A DNA stretch of 64,000 nt. It comes from Beroe forskalii (taxonomy: Eukaryota > Ctenophora > Nuda > Beroida > Beroidae). Shown piece after piece: positions 26,101 through 36,130 of the stretch (within the stretch, counting starts at the first letter, position 1; each line of letters opens with the position of its first letter). Location of the stretch: the NCBI GenBank assembly GCA_011033025.1, contig WFMF01000261.1:62001-126000 (forward strand), in the 5' to 3' direction. The position numbers and the translations under genes were made by a program. The notes under the pieces are model-generated. The model made no database searches, was not told where the DNA came from, and saw only the letters and a program-made list of their open reading frames with translations.

Positions 26101-29100
26101 TCTATGTTTTACCAACATGGATGATGCAGTTCATGAATACTCAAATTCTGAACCAACGCCTTCTGAAACAAATAACACTACCTATCTAACACTGTGCGAC
26201 TTGGAATTTTCAGAATGATTCCCATTTTTCGGTGTCATGACACCTCTGTAACGCCTTTCAGCACTGAAATATTCTACACAGTTCATTCAGGACCAAGCAA
26301 CACGAAAACACGGTGATATTAGAATAATGCTACCCTGATAACACTACACAGTGATAATCAATGTCATTCCGTGCAGGTGATAAACGTGTTATCAGAGCTG
26401 TTCCTCTTCATAGTGGTTATTGTGTACGTGTACATGGTCATTGGGTTGGAGCTGTTCGCTGTGGCTAGCAACGCCCCCGAGGATAACTACTTCGAACAGT
26501 ACGGCTGTGGACTGGTGAGTTAGGGGGGAATTCAGAAAATATGGAGTCAAATTGCTAAATTGATGAGAAATTAAGAGTAGTATAGATTTATTTGTCTCGA
26601 TTACTTGGGTTTTTGAACAACAGGAGATATATGATAGTAATTTCAAGGGAATATAACATTTCACTCGAATACTCTGAACAAACAAAAGTGGCTAGCCCGA
26701 TGCCCTTTGAGCGCCTCCTTGGTGGGACGCTAAGGGGACGCCAAAGGGCATTAGGCTGGGAAGAGGGAACTTAAACCCACCTGGGAACAAACTGCAATTA
26801 TCTCCAGGGTTTCAAGCGGCCTGCTTGCTCTCAAAGTGAAATGGTGTTATTTCTCATATCACTCTCTGCAGGGGTTCAAGCGGCCTGCTTGCTCTCAAAG
26901 TGAAATGGTGTTATTTCTCATATCTCTCTCTGCAGGGGTTCAAGCGGCCTGCTTGCTCTCAAAGTGAGATGGTGTTATTTCTCATATCCCTCTCTGCAGG
27001 GGTTCAAGCGGCCTGCTTGCTCTCAAAGTGAGATGGTGTTATTTCTCATATCACTCTCTGCAGGGGTTCAAGCGGCCTGCTTGCTCTCAAAGTGAGATGG
27101 TGTTATTTCTCATATCACTCTCTGCAGGGGTTCAAGCGGCCTGCTTGCTCTCAAAGTGAGATGGTGTTATTTCTCATATCACTCTCTGCAGGGGTTCAAG
27201 CGGCCTGCTTGCGCGTTCTTCACGCTGATCCAGCAGATCACGAGCAGCAACTGGCACGAGATGATGAACTCTGTGACAGCTGCCAGCGGGGTGTGGGCTT
27301 ACTTCTACTTCTGTATCTTCTACATCACCATCAACCTGGTGCTACTGGATCTCACTATTGCCATGACCATAGAGATGTACAACGCCATCAAGTTCCAGTA
27401 CTTTAACAAGAGCAAGAGTGGGGCCGTGGGGGAGGAGAACGAGGGCGTCATTTTCGAGGTTATTAAAATCTACTGCAATTGATGTCAGTTTTTGATTGAT
27501 CCTGGTGCCATATCCAATAGAAGGTAGTTGCAGGATCTAGTTTACAGAATAATTATTAATTGGATACAAAACTGCAATCTCGATGACTGATGAACACCCT
27601 AGAACCGCACGATGATTCCATAGTACAGAGTCTGTACAGTTCGAATTTTAGAATTTACGGAGTTCCTACAAATTGAATTTTAGGACTTATGCATGCTTCC
27701 ATGCCTCAGTACCGTACGATGATTCTGCACGATTTGAACTCCCCCTTGCCTCAGGTTGACGAGAACACCCCAGAAAAGCAGCACTCGGAGTACGACACTC
27801 TGCGCAAGAAGAGCTGGTCCATGGGCTGGAGACACCTCCAGGTAGGTCATGTGATATCGTGGGTGTCGTGTGTTCTGAGAACGGCTGGAATTCCCACATG
27901 ACCGCCACTTAGCCATTCGTACCTCCGTTTTAACAGTGTATCCGCGAACGTTCATGGTGCCGCACGATTCGGAAATTTCAGAATGATTTTCATTTCTCGT
28001 GACTCTATACCCATTCATTATCATTGAAAACTGCCAACATCGAAAAGACTCGAGGTGGAATAATGGAATCCTCTCAACGAATTTCCTCCCAGGTGACCCA
28101 AAACACGAGTGGTTCGTGGAGGAAGAGTGTTCTTAGCACGGAAAAGGACGCGGGTAAAGTCAGTAACGAGGATTTGGAGAAGATCCAGAAGTTTCTGGAG
28201 AAAGTGGAGATAGAGCATGGGGTTCTCAAGGGTAAACCCTACCTGGGTGCTAAAGATAGGGATATCGTCAATGTCAAGCAGGTAATTCAAAACAAACATG
28301 CTTCACCATGACTACAAGGATTCTTATTCGATTTCAAATTCACTGATTCTTAGTAATAATTATGATAAATGACTTAATGATTCTGCCGAAATTCTGCTTT
28401 CTACTAACGACATTTATTAAGCAAATCTGTGTGTGTACCATATCATCGCGCAGTTATCGGAAGACAAGGTCTCTGAAGCCAGGAACCGTGAGAACCCAGA
28501 GTGCATCCTTCATTTCTGGTACGCACTGCTGGACAGCAAGGAGAAGGAGGTAGGGGAGGTGTTGTTGGAGTTAAAGGACCACCACACTCACGAGGCTTCC
28601 ATCAAACTCAACTTCAACTCCCCAACGTACGTGACTAAGTCATAACTTGTGATTGAAGAATCTACGTATAAGATTCATTGCAATGGACTTATTTTATAGT
28701 CTCTCACTGTTTATAAAATGATTGACTATTTCACTAGTAATTTTATCACTCGCGATTGAAGTATAGGTATGTTCATTTTCAGCGAAAGCAAGTTCCAATG
28801 AATAATAAACACAGCTAACCAACTTACTAAACTACTAAAGTACTGAGTCACAACTCACAATATGAATATTGAATTGTCGCATTAAACTCAACTTCAACTC
28901 CCCAACGTACGTGTCTGTATCATCACTTGGAGCATGTAAGCATATTCATTCAGCAATGTACATAAACTCATTGAGGCTTTCACTATTCGTGAAGAATTTC
29001 ATTAAAATGAATTCATGTCCACAGAGTCTTGTGTGATACTGAACACAACGCACTTGCCACTCTATTTCGCTGCTAACTAACATGACTGCCCCATAACAAA

Positions 29101-32100
29101 ATAACAATAACATCATCATATTATTTTCACTCGCGATATTCATTTCCAGCGCAAATCATTTTCAGTGAATCCTAAAAACAATTCACTATTCAATAAGTCA
29201 CAATTCACTAAGTCACAACGTTTAACATTGTTGCAGGCGTCCGGTGAGTTGCCGTGTGATGGGCGGTGACGATGTCTACACAGACAACATCACATTCCTG
29301 AGCAGGGATGAGTTGGAGGCCCCGGAGTGGGATTACCACGGCTTCCTCTCCACCAACTGGGCCGTCAAGAAGTCACACAGGTAGGCTTCCTCTCCACTAA
29401 CTGGGCCGTCAAGAAGTCACACAGGTAGGCTTCCTCTCCACTAACTGGGCCGTCAAGAAGTCACACAGGTAGGCTTCCTCTCCACTAACTGGGCCGTCAA
29501 GAAGTCCCACAGGTAGGCTTCCTTTCCACTAACTGGGCCGTCAAGAAGTCACACAGGTAGGCTTCCTATCCACCAACTGGGCCGTCAAGAAGTTACACAG
29601 GTAGGCTTCCTATCCACTAACTGGGCTGTCAAGAAGTCACACAGGTAGGCTTCCTCTCCACCAACTGGGCCGTCAAGAAGTCACACAGGTAGGCTTCCTC
29701 TCCACCAACTGGGCCGTCAAGAAGTCCCACAGGTAGGCTTCCTCTCCACTAACTGGGCCGTCAAGAAGTCACACAGGTAGGCTTCCTCTCCACCAACTGG
29801 GCCGTCAAGAAGTCTCACAGGTAGGCTTCCTCTCCACTAACTGGGCCGTCAAGAAGTCCCAAAGGTAGGGAAAGACCGGTTTACCGAACCAAAACCGGAA
29901 TTTTGAGCAACCCACAAACGAAACCGTAAGCGAATATTTTGATTTCGCAATTGACCGTGTAGGGAGTGCTCGGTTAACCGAACCGAAACACCGGTTAACT
30001 GGGCGCTTTTAGCCAACCGAAAGCGTAGCCAGATTTTTCGAGAAGTTGCAACCAGTCGTTTGTTACCCACAGGGCCCAACTCAAGAAGAACAAAGTCCGG
30101 TTAGAAGTCCTGCTGTATGACGCTAAGATGGGACAAGTTTCGGAAAAGAAGGCAAAGAGGCAAACTCTAACTGCTTCCATCACAGGCTATGAGGTATATA
30201 ACTACCGTGAATATTGGAGAACAATGTAAATGATATTCAATATGCTCATCGTTTTGTTGACGCAAACTCGACGAATAGAAATAGGGCGTTCAATTAGTTC
30301 AGATAATTCAATGCTATGATTATCAAACAATCAATTCCACCGTGCGTATGGTATCTTGAAGAACACTGCACAGGAAAGCAGGAAGCGATGGGATGAAAGT
30401 CAGAGGGATATCAGGAAGATAAACAAGATGTTTGGGAATATCTCGTATCTGATCCAGAGAAACGCGTACAGAGTAACATCAACTACTGAGGACGACTGTT
30501 CGGTGTACAAGATGAAGGATGTCGAGGGGTATTACTTATCGGTGAGTGTGTCTTAAAGCACCTTTGAAAGTTTAAACTTGATTCAATATTCTATGTATGT
30601 AAGAACCTTTTGAGATTCAAACTCTACTCCTTATTCATGGCCAAATCATACTCTGAGGTGATCAATTTCGTTGTTTACACCTAGCACTATGTCACATATT
30701 CATCAAAACACAGCACAGTGATTGATATTAATTTTACTAAACACATCCTACCAGAGTCAGGACGACCGAGTGATCTACAGGATAAAGAAGAGTAGCAGTG
30801 AACGAGTACTGAGCAAGGCTGAGCAAGCGTGGAACCAGTGCATGAACCTGGGCAGATCTACGGTAAAATACCTTCAATATTACTATATTAAACATCTCAT
30901 TCTGATCTCAGTTCTTCCTGAGCGATTGACTAAATTTACAAATTGGGTGGAAGACGGAGTAATAGTATGCACTTGAAATTGCCGCATTGAAGCGAATTTC
31001 GTCAATTAACCTATGACATTTTCAAGCTGAAAGGATTTAATTATTACAATACTTACTGGCAAATAATTGATAACCTAAAGCTAAAGGTATGAAAAACGTC
31101 TTCCTATCAAACATGTAAAGCATAAAACTTTTCAAATAAAACTTTGTGCCTTTTTGCAGATTGCCTATAAAATATCTATAATTCAAAATTGGATGAAGGA
31201 AGTATCCTTGGTTTTATCCTCGGTAATTCTTATCTTCTCGTCATATTATAATGTCCGAAACACCATTCTCCTGTATTCTAAACACGCACACTTCCGTCGT
31301 TTCAGTGGGGTAAGAGCAGATCTAGCAAGCCAAGTCGCATCTACCCAACCCTGAGATCGCTGGTGTTCTCAGACGAAATAAACCCTGGGGACTTGCTGGG
31401 TCCTACTGAGAACAGGTCAAGAGACCAGAGCGATATCATCAGTGGTGCCAGCGATGAGGATACTGACGACTATAGTGTCGGCTCTGATGAGGGTCAAGAG
31501 ACAAAATCCAAAGCAAAGCGGAGGAAAGCCAAGAAACTGACGAGTGATAACGCGGATAATGTCAGGAAAATCATAAGGCTGGGACTGAGCAACCTCAAGA
31601 TAAAACAACCGAGTTTTAGAAGGTTAACTCCCACATCCCTGAAACCTCCTGATATGAAAGACTCATCTTCAACGCCAACATCTGTCAAGAGTTGCAAAGG
31701 TATTTGAAGTTAATTTAGGTTTTTAATTGAATGTTTTGCAATTTCGTCACAAATGCAAAGCTTATTAAACTTCTCAAGCCTATCATGCAAATCCATATCA
31801 ATGAAAACTCATCCAATTCACCGCAGATTTCCGGAACTTGATAAAAGATGACAAGTCAGACGAAGACAAAGCCGTCATTAAAACAATGTCCTTGCCAGCT
31901 ACACCCATCTCAAAGGCTAAGTTTCATTCAGGTGCTTTTGGGAAGGGTCTACGAGGAAAGTTCACTAAAAGTGATGAAACAGACTTAATGAACTCCTCGC
32001 TAAGCTCTCCGAAGCAACCATGGCAGAGAGAAAGATCCAATACTGATGCTGGTGATAATCTACACGAGTTTAAGAATGGGGAAATAGTAGAAAAGCCAAA

Positions 32101-32158
32101 AGTCAAGATTTCAGTAACCGGCCCCGATGATGAAGGTTTGTTGTATTTAATTGTTTAA
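14180..32158 (+). CDS. Two-pore channel (TPC) with long C-terminal extension
   Basis: TPCs are two-domain cation channels of endosomes and lysosomes. Exons: 14180-14348, 14687-14903, 15814-15887, 16032-16113, 16275-16430, 16596-16764, 17038-17193, 17369-17401, 17641-17805, 24770-24995, 25220-25531, 25762-25879, 26377-26514, 27192-27458, 27755-27841, 28093-28281, 28454-28626, 29237-29380, 30073-30193, 30374-30541, 30755-30862, 31306-31699, 31827-32158. All phases agree. That gives about 1330 residues without the missing N-terminus; animal TPCs are usually 700-900. Domain I: S1 has LLVFFEPPSS; S4 has RFSRPFRPLLLITRYRELRR; the pore has TENFPDFILPAF; S6 follows in 17641-17805. The linker holds a degenerate EF-hand. 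Domain II: S1-S4 in 25220-25879; the pore has ITSSNWHEMM. After the last S6 come about 570 residues with no domain I recognise, acidic and basic near the end (KSKAKRRKAKK). The paralogue (TPC1, 2 or 3) is not assigned. Confidence 0.88.
14930..15780. other. Intron 2 of TPC with probable inserted repeat
   Basis: The intron between 14903 and 15814 contains a poly-T run and AATAAA-like sequence near 15411-15440. It also has a CTCGGCTCAGCTTCGCTTCG stretch near 15558 and a hairpin AGAGCCCTGC/GCAGGGCTCT at about 15645-15670. These look like parts of an interspersed element, but no ends or target duplications could be fixed. The open frame at 14861-15241 runs out of the exon and is not coding beyond it. 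Confidence 0.4.
17806..18918. other. TPC intron 9, part before the antisense gene
   Basis: The splice donor is GACTACGAAA|GTAAGC at 17806 and the acceptor is at 24769, giving a 6.96-kb intron. In this part there are two near-identical AATTCAATTTAAA...AGCAATTCAAAAGCAAAAT units at 18250-18340. Otherwise only AT-rich unique DNA is seen. An open stretch at 18680-18775 looks exon-like, but the flanking exons join in frame without it. Confidence 0.5.
18919..21108 (-). CDS. Intronless GPCR with LDL-receptor class A modules
   Basis: A 729-residue uninterrupted frame. It starts with a signal-peptide-like MMNGIGIIFFLKLV. The ectodomain (to about residue 350) has an LDLa module at about 120-155 (cysteines plus DCLDGSDEC) and two further LDLa-like modules at about 275-307 (DCESGVDEIGC) and 313-343 (DCTNGADEC). 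The acidic calcium-binding signature is visible in each. Seven helices follow at about 355-381, 398-423, 435-466, 481-507, 600-622, 652-680 and 686-707. TM2 has NLFFHDLVMGLYL, TM6 has LLCWVPF and TM7 has NSLLNPVFY. These resemble relaxin-receptor/LGR rhodopsin-type receptors, but there are no leucine-rich repeats. TM3 ends in TRWM instead of DRY. The second extracellular loop is very long (about 90 residues). It lies antisense inside TPC intron 9; lack of introns suggests retroposition. The ligand is unknown. Confidence 0.9.
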   Translation of the reverse strand: MMNGIGIIFFLKLVTSDKIIIDYDEMHSAYNVIDDWIGFESCFEGVFTQKTVSELVRTSKKNISEESDHFYCRFNFDAFSYQMIAMSFYGKFKSSEWWCEFEDENLLCDGTSLCLVDECKCSSVDVFYCRDGSGCITFNQLCDNIQDCLDGSDECFCPGHFVQRTEKLGNICTSEIELCSTEPKIFKGLVSPNIYKEIRENCKKFKHSKNNPLVQCMIAAFSDNEILGMFLDNPFTVPAFCKTNCSRVPGFVEGNWTHFCDRVARGNPHNFDFMCGIAPNYYSEDIMLDGLCDEVVDCESGVDEIGCPGRFYCGLNTTEWVAPEKVCDHSKDCTNGADECGTCQIDGFSSSEFLIQSKIVAASTGMIAILIITMNSIQIFKTWTMRCSTNAKATDRIYLINLFFHDLVMGLYLAGIVCVGVVIRLKGRYCLLESAWRSSWVCSFFGAFFSSSAHGSLLTIALISHTRWMICSRIGVHVKKKYVFAVVTLVNLTNYFHSFLPLLPMPMVKDLFGTDIFFKNLKHNPFFNESPINRTRLLSVYEGMFNHSTSDVYEIIDKMRNVTSKNDIFDVEEIGYYGNTGLCIHNIFKTKGSYKIYKLSFCASLTLLLGSVIATYTNIIIKQNKTKKNLALASGNRGANMGKRVQRMSSMKLKIILMIGSELLCWVPFILTIIIFEFLGREPPPLVFELFALIVIPLNSLLNPVFYSGVYRKLTWRLWELWRAFVRSY
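21109..21571. other. Upstream flank of the GPCR
   Basis: This holds the presumed 5' untranslated region and promoter of the minus-strand receptor, up to the start of duplication copy 2. No TATA-like or other element could be supported, and no gene is seen. Confidence 0.4.
21572..26417. repeat. Large direct duplication, copy 2 (inside the TPC gene)
   Basis: This is the counterpart of 1152-7880 in the same orientation. It runs from intron 9 through exons 10-12 into exon 13 of the TPC gene and ends at the AGTGGT in exon 13. It lacks the 1631-bp element of copy 1, so shows its empty site near 23675. It contains about 370 extra bases at 23992-24362 (see separate entry). As it carries the intact continuation of exon 13, it is the parental copy. 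Confidence 0.85.
23992..24362. mobile_element. Insertion present only in duplication copy 2
   Basis: Copy 1 reads AACGATAAATACCACCGTC, while copy 2 reads AACGATAATTATACCCC, then about 370 bases, then ATACCGCCGTC. The inserted DNA has several ACCGTATAAG, TTATACGGTCT and GTATACGGTCACC motifs. It has no open frame of note. Exact ends and target duplication were not resolved, so a deletion in copy 1 is also possible. Confidence 0.5.
26804..27215 (+). repeat. 64-bp minisatellite multiplying a splice acceptor (7 copies)
   Basis: The motif TTCAAGCGGCCTGCTTGC lies at 26811, 26875, 26939, 27003, 27067, 27131 and 27195, exactly 64 bp apart. All but the first are preceded by CACTCTCTGCAGGGG or a one-base variant; the first has ATCTCCAGGG. 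Only the last continues into the pore exon of TPC (27192-27458). Because 64 is not a multiple of three, choosing an earlier acceptor would usually shift the frame. Confidence 0.95.
29341..29880 (+). repeat. 44-bp minisatellite multiplying a splice donor (12 donors)
   Basis: The exon at 29237-29380 ends AGTCACACAG|GTAGGC. The GTAGG donor then recurs every 44 bp at 29381, 29425, 29469, 29513, 29557, 29601, 29645, 29689, 29733, 29777, 29821 and 29865. Each unit repeats about 38 exonic bases (CTTCCTCTCCAC, CTGGGCCGTCAAGAAG). The first donor joins in frame to 30073; later donors add multiples of 44 and mostly break the frame. Confidence 0.95.
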
Positions 32159-33262
32159 CTTAGTAACTTTGGAGGTATTATTGGCTCAAAATTTTGCTGT
32201 AAAATTTGGCAAGCTAAACATTGTTGTAACACGCGGTAACAATTTAAGGTAAGTACCGCGCATGACACGCGCGACCTTTAATACACGCTGCCGCGCGCGC
32301 TAGCAATCGATTGTTCAGGCGTTCTCAGAACTCTCAACATATCGTTCACCAATTACGTAATCACCTATGGTGGGAGGGGTTTTTTCGAATGATTACGTTA
32401 CATGTTATTGTAACTAATAAAACTACTGTAGACTTGGTTATGAGGGGGAAGGGGTTAAAATCGGCCAAAATTGATTACGTAATATGTGAAGTGTGAACGT
32501 TAATACCAAAATTTGAAACATGAAAGTTCAGGCAACATAATTGATGGTACTTTCAGAGGGAAATACGGAGCTATCAAATCTGATATTCTCAATGGGTTCC
32601 AGTGAGAATAACTTGTCTGACGAAGCGGAGATGTTATGAAAGACTGGATGGACTTTTTACATACTTCATCATACAGTTTTTCCAAATAACACGTGCTTAT
32701 GTCGGTTACAGTAACAAGACATATTTTGTGAGACTTTGAGAAGCTTTTGTACCTTTGTTTTTGTATAATCTTATCCTGACAGTTTTAAGTGCTGTAAACT
32801 TTCAATTCATTGGATGATATTTGACTTAAACTGCTTTGATTTTTTAAAACACCGATCATGATTGAAAATCTCGAGGTTTATTGAATTGTAAGATATGCAT
32901 TACTTCATTTGTTTTTAAAATCGTTTTTAAATTGTTCAAATGAATAAGTCAGATTTTTATTAATCGTGGAATATCATATGGGATAGGATGATAGATTGAT
33001 TATCCAATAAACAATACTTCATGTTAAATAGAGATCTATCTGCTAAAAGAGGCCCTAGCTTACATACAGCTGCCGAGTTGGCAATATACACACACAATAA
33101 AATAATAAGATATCAAAAGCTTCGGTAAGATTCCTAAAACAGCAAAATATGTGCAATACGTCAATAAATTCTGAATCCTTGAATGGTAAAAACACGAATA
33201 TGAAAAAATACATGATATGATCGCAACTAAATCTATGGAATAAACATTTCCAATCTCAACTC
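32159..33262. other. Intergenic region between TPC and the MZB1-like gene
   Basis: The two genes converge here. It should contain both 3' ends. An AATAAA at 33006-33011 could serve the plus-strand gene, and TTTATT near 32955 (AATAAA on the minus strand) the other; neither is proven. A short run CGCGCATGACACGCGCG near 32260 is GC-rich. No further coding exon was recognised. Confidence 0.4.
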
Positions 33263-36130
33263 TTAAAGTTCTTCTCTGGTTAAAGTGCCCTGTTGTTTCC
33301 TGCCAGGCCGAATGTCCAGAATATCAGGCGTGTGATCGATCATTCCTTTACAATCCCGCTCCAGACACAGCATCTTGAAAAGGGTTCCCTCTCGGTATGC
33401 CTCGTACGCCTGTCGGAGGGGAGGTGCGTTACAATATACAATATTACAAGAAATAAATTAACTGGTGTAGTCCAAGCCAGTTATAAATTCATATGCATTA
33501 AGGTACGCAATATTGTAACCATTTCTAGTAAGGTTTGATGTTATGATCGGGGCTAGGGTTAAGTAATGATTCATCTTTAAAGCAATTCAGCTGTCATTGA
33601 TTTGCTCGGACCAGAGCCATTGTTTTACCACACGTAGACTGTAGAGCCACGCCCCTGGTCAAAGGAAATCCTGCATGCTATCGTATTTGATACGTGTCCT
33701 GGCAGAAAATTGAACAAAATTCCCACGCCGCGCGCGTTAATTTGCAAATTGCGCGACATGAAAAGTAGTTCAGACGATGCGCCGTACGTCTTAGAGGAAG
33801 AATTCCTGACGATGGTTGCCACAAGGTGACAGATCTGCGCGTTTTGCCACACAGAAAACTATGCCACACTCCCAGATTGGACCTTTACAGTGCCACGCTT
33901 TTTAATCCATCGAATAGTGTAATTCCTTATCCTCTTGTAAGATTGTACCTATTGCAGGTTCTTGCTGGAAATCCGAGGACTCCGGGGTACTGGTGTATAA
34001 AGCTCACCCCTGACATGAAATGGTCGACTCAAGTCAAGGCTTCTGTCGAAAGTGCAAAAAAATGGTAAACTGGGTGCTCAGTGTCTTCTCAGACAGATCC
34101 CAAAACACAATGCTCAAGTCCATTGTTCGAAGCAGACTGGAATAATTCTGTCCAGTATGGAACCCCACACTAACGAGTGATATCCAACGGCTAGAATCAC
34201 CACAAAGAGCCTTCACCCGTCGCATCTCCGGCTGTAAAGGTCTCAGTAAAGGAGCGTCTAAAGAACTTCTTAAACTTGATGCCAATCCAGAGACGTCGAG
34301 AAAGATTCAACATCATCCAGGTATGGAAAATTCGAAGGTATTGCTCCCAATGATCTCCAACTAAAGTCCTACGAACACATCCGGCTAGGAACTCGATGCT
34401 CTGTTCCACCTCTACCCAGGAAAGCCCCATCCTACGCCAAGTCACTGTTTGTTAAATCATTCGCAGTGACTGGCCCCAAGCTCTGGAACATTCTCCCCTA
34501 CAGCGTCACCTATGCTCCGTCCATAGAGTCTTTCAAATCGAGATTGACATCCCACATCATGAGGACTTATCTAGATCAACCACCAGTACCCGGGTATACT
34601 TCGCCCAATTTTAACTCGCTACTGGACTGGAGCACAGGTGGTCTACAACAGATGGTCTAGCTCGGATTTCCAGCAAGAACCTACAAGAGGTAGAGGTAGG
34701 TACAAGAGGTAGAGGTAGCTACATGCGTCAAAATAAAGACAGTTTATAAAATTTAGAAGGTACCTACCCAGGAAACGTGACCTAGTCGCTACGACGAAAC
34801 TAATGAACTAGAGTATTCGGTTAAGACCATGATTTAGAAACCCACCTCGGACTCCTCTATATCCTCGAAGACACTGCCGCAGTAGTTGGTATAGCGGATG
34901 GGCCACAACCCTCCGCCCATACTCATCCCGGCTTCCTTGCGATCAGGGAAGGCAGGACCCTTGAACGTGACCTTGCCTCCAAAGTCTTGGATGGAGTAGC
35001 TGGGGAAATAGTCAGTGAAGAGCGGGGTAATTTCATTAGATCTGACTTTATTTCATAATATTGAGTATTTGAATAAGTTTGGAAGTGAAAGTCTGAAGCA
35101 TAGACAGAGAACTAAGCTCTTTGAAGGCAATATACTTGAAGGCTATATTTCTACACGAGTATGATATTATACGCTTAGAGCATGGCTGGGAATGCGCTAA
35201 TAGAAATTATTGCACGAGGAGTAGCCGAGTGCAATAATTTGTATTGTCGCACGAGGAGCAGGCCGAGTGCGACAATACCAAATTATTGCACGAGGCTAAG
35301 CCGAGTGCAATAATTTTATTAGCGTCATGACCATTTGCCATGCTCTTAGTGTATTAGCCAATGTGAGGAGTGCAATATTACTTATTATTGCACGCCTACA
35401 AGTACCCTCAAAATTGGCTAATACTTTTTACTGAACAGTATTTCTTTATCTTAATATTTTCACTCCATGAGACTTAGTCCTTGAATTTATCCTTTGAGCA
35501 AACTTCCTCAACAATTTCCATAACTTCAACGTCACCTAGAGTCCTCTTCTTTGTCTTCCTCGGGATCTTTGACTCCGCCTTGTTGAAATCAGATCCCAGC
35601 TGAAGAAAATATATCATTTGTAAAGGTTAAAATAGCAGTTTTTAGGCAAATAGTCTCAAATAAGAGGAAATCACGTTGGCCGACAGTATAGACATTAAAC
35701 ATGTGAAAGGTGGATGAGCGGTCTGAGATAGCAGACAATAAACAAATGGAAACAGCATTTGATTTAGTGCTTTCACACTAGTATATCACAATTTGATAAC
35801 CCCTCTCCTTACATTGTGAGTGATGATCTGGCAGGCATCGCATCTGTACCGGTCAGGGAAATGATAACTCTTCTGTTCCTCCTCACTTAGAGACGGCTGT
35901 GAGAAGGAAATCTTCTGTCCAACGTCCGGCTCTGGTGGGCTGTCATCTTCATCTTCATCATCATCTTCATCTTCATCTTCATCTTCATCCTCATCAGGAG
36001 TTACATCAGGAGTGACATCAAGAGTTACATCTTGGGTTTCGTCATTAACTACGTCATCTTCCTGCTCGACAGTGCCTTCACTACACACAGTGGAGAAGAA
36101 GAACAGGGAGAGGAGAAGGAATGTGAACAT
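33263..36130 (-). CDS. MZB1/pERp1-like ER-resident protein
   Basis: Vertebrate MZB1 (pERp1) is a saposin-fold ER protein that assists oxidative folding and secretion. Four exons encode 246 residues: 35813-36130, 35478-35599, 34846-34999 and 33263-33409. A signal peptide (MFTFLLLSLFFFSTVCSEG) is followed by an acidic DEDEDED tract that vertebrate MZB1 lacks. The conserved core follows: RCDACQIITHN, the KAESKIPRK region, EEVCS, GGGLWPIRYTNYC and the cysteines of LCLERDCKG. The protein ends in REEL, the same ER-retention tetrapeptide as human MZB1. Human MZB1 has 189 residues; the acidic tract accounts for much of the excess. The exon 2 donor reads CTAAGT where GTAAGT is expected; the phase fits only this position. 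It faces the TPC gene tail to tail. Confidence 0.85.
33945..34665 (+). mobile_element. Decayed non-LTR retrotransposon tail in an MZB1 intron
   Basis: Frames change several times, but in order one reads a PGYWCIK/LTPDMKW start, SKVQK, QIPKHNAQVHCSK, RLESPQRAFTRRISG-like and IAPNDLQLKSYEH. Then come GTRCSVPPLPRKAPSYAKS and VTGPKLWNILPYSVTYAPS. This is the standard tail after the reverse transcriptase in jockey-like elements ('TGPKLWNxLP ... SxxxFKxxL'). It is opposite in orientation to the host gene and lies between its exons 3 and 4. The active-site region is missing, so it is 5'-truncated and inactive. Confidence 0.75.
35177..35430 (+). repeat. Dispersed repeat, TGCACGAGG...GAGTGCAATAAT type, copy 2
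   Basis: It has the same order of motifs as 9832-10075: GAGCATGGCTGGGAATGCGCTAA, three TTGCACGAGG...GCCGAGTGCAATAAT turns, then CATGCTCTTAGTGTATTAGCC and AGTACCCTCAAAATTGGC. It sits in the intron between exons 2 and 3 of the MZB1-like gene. No coding potential is seen. Confidence 0.75.

Noticed and set aside
29341-29880. Possible CRISPR-like array (regular 44-bp repeats)
   Set aside because: The units are head-to-tail without variable spacers, contain exonic sequence and lie in a eukaryotic gene.
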